From contig MNCI01025481.1 of the NCBI GenBank assembly GCA_015680685.1, forward strand, positions 86,239 through 107,429: 21,191 nucleotides of DNA, read 5' to 3'. Below the pieces are notes generated by a model. It was given only the letters and a program-made list of their open reading frames with translations. It had not been told where the DNA came from and searched no databases. A program made the translations under genes and the position numbers. This DNA comes from Gnetum montanum (lineage: Eukaryota; Streptophyta; Gnetopsida; Gnetales; Gnetaceae). Positions 19,152 to 21,191 of this stretch are shown here, in pieces (within the stretch, counting starts at the first letter, position 1; every line of letters begins with the position of its first letter).

Positions 19152-19518
19152 AGCTCAACGCATACAGTTATGTTAACACATACCATTACCAACTGGATCA
19201 AGGTGGGCCACCTTCCCAAGAAACTATCTAATCCTGGGAGTCCCTTAATTTATCTCCAAGTCGCTGGGAATGAACCTCATAAGGCACTTCTTGACTCAGG
19301 TTCCAGAGTCAACTTAATCTCGCAAGAAATGTATAAATCCTAAAACCTGCCTCCACTCAAGAAGAGCAATATTCAACTAGAGCTAGCTGACTAGTCCATC
19401 ACTATTCCTTTGGGACAGGTTGAGGACATTATTACCACCGTGTGTGGTTGGTCATACCCAGCCGATTTCCTAGTGATCCACATAAATAATGACAAAGGGG
19501 ACTTCCCAATAATAATGN
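19152..19518 (+). pseudogene. pro: Aspartic protease domain of the host element, C-terminus deleted
   Basis: In frame with gag. The active site ALLDSGSRVNLIS is intact (D-S-G codons 19293-19301), as in retropepsins. The domain runs on through LPPLKKSNIQLEL and SITIPLGQVEDIITTVCGWSYPADFLVIHINNDKGDFPIIM, then stops abruptly at the undetermined base at 19518. The nested copy has 253 further bases here, including the RRAWLSIIDTYLGIRDL strand. A TAA at 19341-19343 matches a stop position in the nested copy. The stop between gag and this domain (19149-19151) is also shared. Confidence 0.78.
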
Positions 19519-21191
19519 CTAATCAAAAGAGAAACCTACCGACATGCATGGAATGAACTGGGGGAACAACTTGCACCCACAATGAAAGCATAGATACATT
19601 GGAATATGAGCATCGCCAACTTCTAACCCTTAATCTAAAAACATCAATTGGGATAAGTTGGACACTTCTAAGAAATTCAAACAAATGCTCATTATTTCGG
19701 ATCTCTCCCTTACAATTCAGTCATGGGGGAGATAACCACCTATGCTAATCATTTAAGGCCCTCAATTCTTTTAAGTTTTTGTTTTACACATTTTTGTTTT
19801 ACACGTTTTTGTTTTACATATTTTTGTTTTACAAATTTCTTTAACTTTTCTTTTTTTTTTTACAACTTCATTTATACTTTTTCTTTGATTTGTGTGTGTC
19901 TTATATATTTTGTTAAGTTTGTCACCTAATAAGTGCCCCTAATGATGGATGAACTGTATTCTATTGATTGCTAATGTTTGGTTTTTACCTTTAAGTTATG
20001 ATGTTGATACTAAGGTATGGTCCTTTTGATATAACAGGAAATGAGTTCACTTCATCCATACATCCATAAATTCCTATGGTCTCTCTTGGCTTGGAAATGT
20101 ACAGTTCTTTTCTAAGTAATAAGAACTATTAACGAATTGGTGACTCGGCATTTCTCAAACTAAGGAAGGACTCAAGGATTGAAAAGGGTGTGGCTTCAAG
20201 GGAACTTGATGCATTTGTGTTGGCCATTCTCTTGGGTTCTTGGATGTTTTCTTCTTGATTTTTCCTTCCCATTCCAACATTGCTCCATTATCGGGAAGCT
20301 GAGTTAATAAAAATAACAAAGTCTTTGCATGGTGTGGTTTTCATGTATAAACACAAATTTTTTTAAAAAAAAAACAACAGTGAGAATTCAAAGCATACCT
20401 CTTAGACAAAATAATCACTTGGGCTACAAGCACTAGTTATGGAACTAAATAAAAATATTCCCTCTAACTAAGGCCCTTCCTCGCTTCCTATCTCCTCTTT
20501 TGCTTTGTCGAAATGGTGGTGACTCTTTGGTGGAAGCATTTTTGTTACTTCAAGTGGATGGTTTGGCTGAATGCATTAATGCAAAGTCACTGGATGTGGT
20601 TTGTTTAAAGCCAAATTTGGAATGAGATCTACCAAGTCACATTAATCATTAAATACACAAGGGGTTGTACACCACCTTGTTCTTGAGACTCCATTCCATT
20701 CTCCTCTTTCCATCATTCTTTCTCCATTGATTCACCTCATTACCGATTATATCATTAATATATATTTTGGTTGACACATCATTTTATTTGTGGTAAATTC
20801 TTGTGGTTAAGACTTTAACTCTTGTTTCCAAATGACATTCCCAGAGCCTATAGAATCTTTGAATGTGGGTTTGCTAAAGCATTAAGGACATGACCCTACT
20901 TTGGGGAGGACCCACTGGCATTCCTATATAGGGCACCAGTTAATTTCTTTCCCTTAACATTTTTGTAATCCACTTTATTTTGTTCATTTCCATCTTGACA
21001 TCCATCTCATCAACATTACAGTTATCTCTTTTTCTCCATATTCCTTCTTCCTTTAATTTTTTTTCCATTCTATCGCTACCGAAGGTTAGCTCTCAGTCAT
21101 GGGGGTCCTGGTCCAATTTTTTTAATTTTTCTCCTAACCCCTACACCTCGAGTAGCCACTAATATTATATCTCCAGATCTGTATCAACCAT
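19519..21191 (+). other. 3' non-coding domain of the host element, cut by the window end
   Basis: It aligns with 14138 down to about 12820 on the minus strand of the nested copy. Landmarks are AAAGCATAGATACATTGGA (about 19585), CAGTCATGGGGGAGAT (19718-19733), the four-unit T-rich repeat and CAGTCATGGGGGTCC (21093-21107). No frame carries a reverse transcriptase or integrase motif. Small open frames such as 19723-19929 only translate the T-rich repeat. Confidence 0.7.
19776..19835 (+). repeat. 15-bp tandem repeat, four units
   Basis: TTTTTGTTTTACA followed by CA, CG, TA or AA, at 19776, 19791, 19806 and 19821. The unit length is a multiple of three, so a frame across it stays open and yields FCFT repeats, which is an artefact of composition. 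Confidence 0.85.

Larger units (their letters stand above)
9053..21191 (+). mobile_element. Host LTR retrotransposon, + strand, split by the nested copy, right end outside window
   Basis: The order on the + strand is LTR B, tRNA-Asp PBS, leader, gag 5' part (to 11542), then the foreign insert 11543-about 18199, then gag 3' part, zinc knuckle, protease and a 3' non-coding domain to the window end. The join is exact at the protein level: the left part ends at RFYEEE and the right part begins at ESPLKELVNRK, and the nested copy has these together as RFYDEEDESPLEELVNRK. By alignment with the nested copy the window ends about 470 bp before the PPT, so the 3' LTR should lie just outside. There is no reverse transcriptase or integrase. 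Confidence 0.85.

Noticed and set aside
19723-19929. Phe/Cys-rich 68-codon open frame resembling a membrane peptide
   Set aside because: It is the translation of a 15-bp T-rich tandem repeat. The nested copy has a different repeat count. No start context or conserved end.
1-21191. CRISPR array, bacterial operon or phage system
   Set aside because: No regular short repeats with unique spacers, no bacterial gene order or ribosome-binding sites. Every coding trace is of plant retroelement type.

Overview
The window looks like repeat-rich, AT-rich nuclear DNA of a seed plant, probably one with a large genome. The evidence is Ty3/gypsy-type LTR retrotransposon remains with a primer-binding site for tRNA-Asp, the plant-typical CTCGAGGACGAG block just before the polypurine tract, a decayed plant LINE, and heavy C-to-T/G-to-A decay. 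I found no intact host gene and no intact open reading frame of any element. The species cannot be told from the sequence.

Layout. Bases 1-1064 are the 3' end of one LTR element on the + strand (PPT, then LTR 'A'); the rest of that element lies left of the window. Bases 1065-9052 are AT-rich intergenic DNA. They hold a possible tRNA-derived relic (1389-1484), a three-copy 53-bp tandem repeat (2508-2665), a motif cluster with two TATA-like boxes (3130-3375), a spaced GACATGGGT repeat (5469-5736) and a LINE reverse-transcriptase relic (about 6414-6840).

Bases 9053-21191 are one nested structure. A + strand element (LTR 'B' 9053-9836, PBS, gag 5' part to 11542) was split by a second member of the same family inserted in the opposite orientation (11543-about 18199; its 3' LTR 'C' lies left, its 5' LTR 'D' right). 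The host element resumes at about 18200 at the very gag codons where it stopped. It runs through the gag C-terminus, zinc knuckle and protease into a 3' non-coding domain that continues past the window; its 3' LTR is not reached.

Both copies encode only gag and an aspartic protease. I see no reverse transcriptase, RNase H or integrase between protease and PPT, so the family looks non-autonomous and would depend on enzymes from another element. The nested copy keeps one reading frame of about 980 codons from the gag ATG to the end of the protease. That frame is broken by about 17 in-frame stops but by no frameshift, and at least six stop positions are shared with the host copy. The two opposed copies form kilobase-scale inverted repeats.
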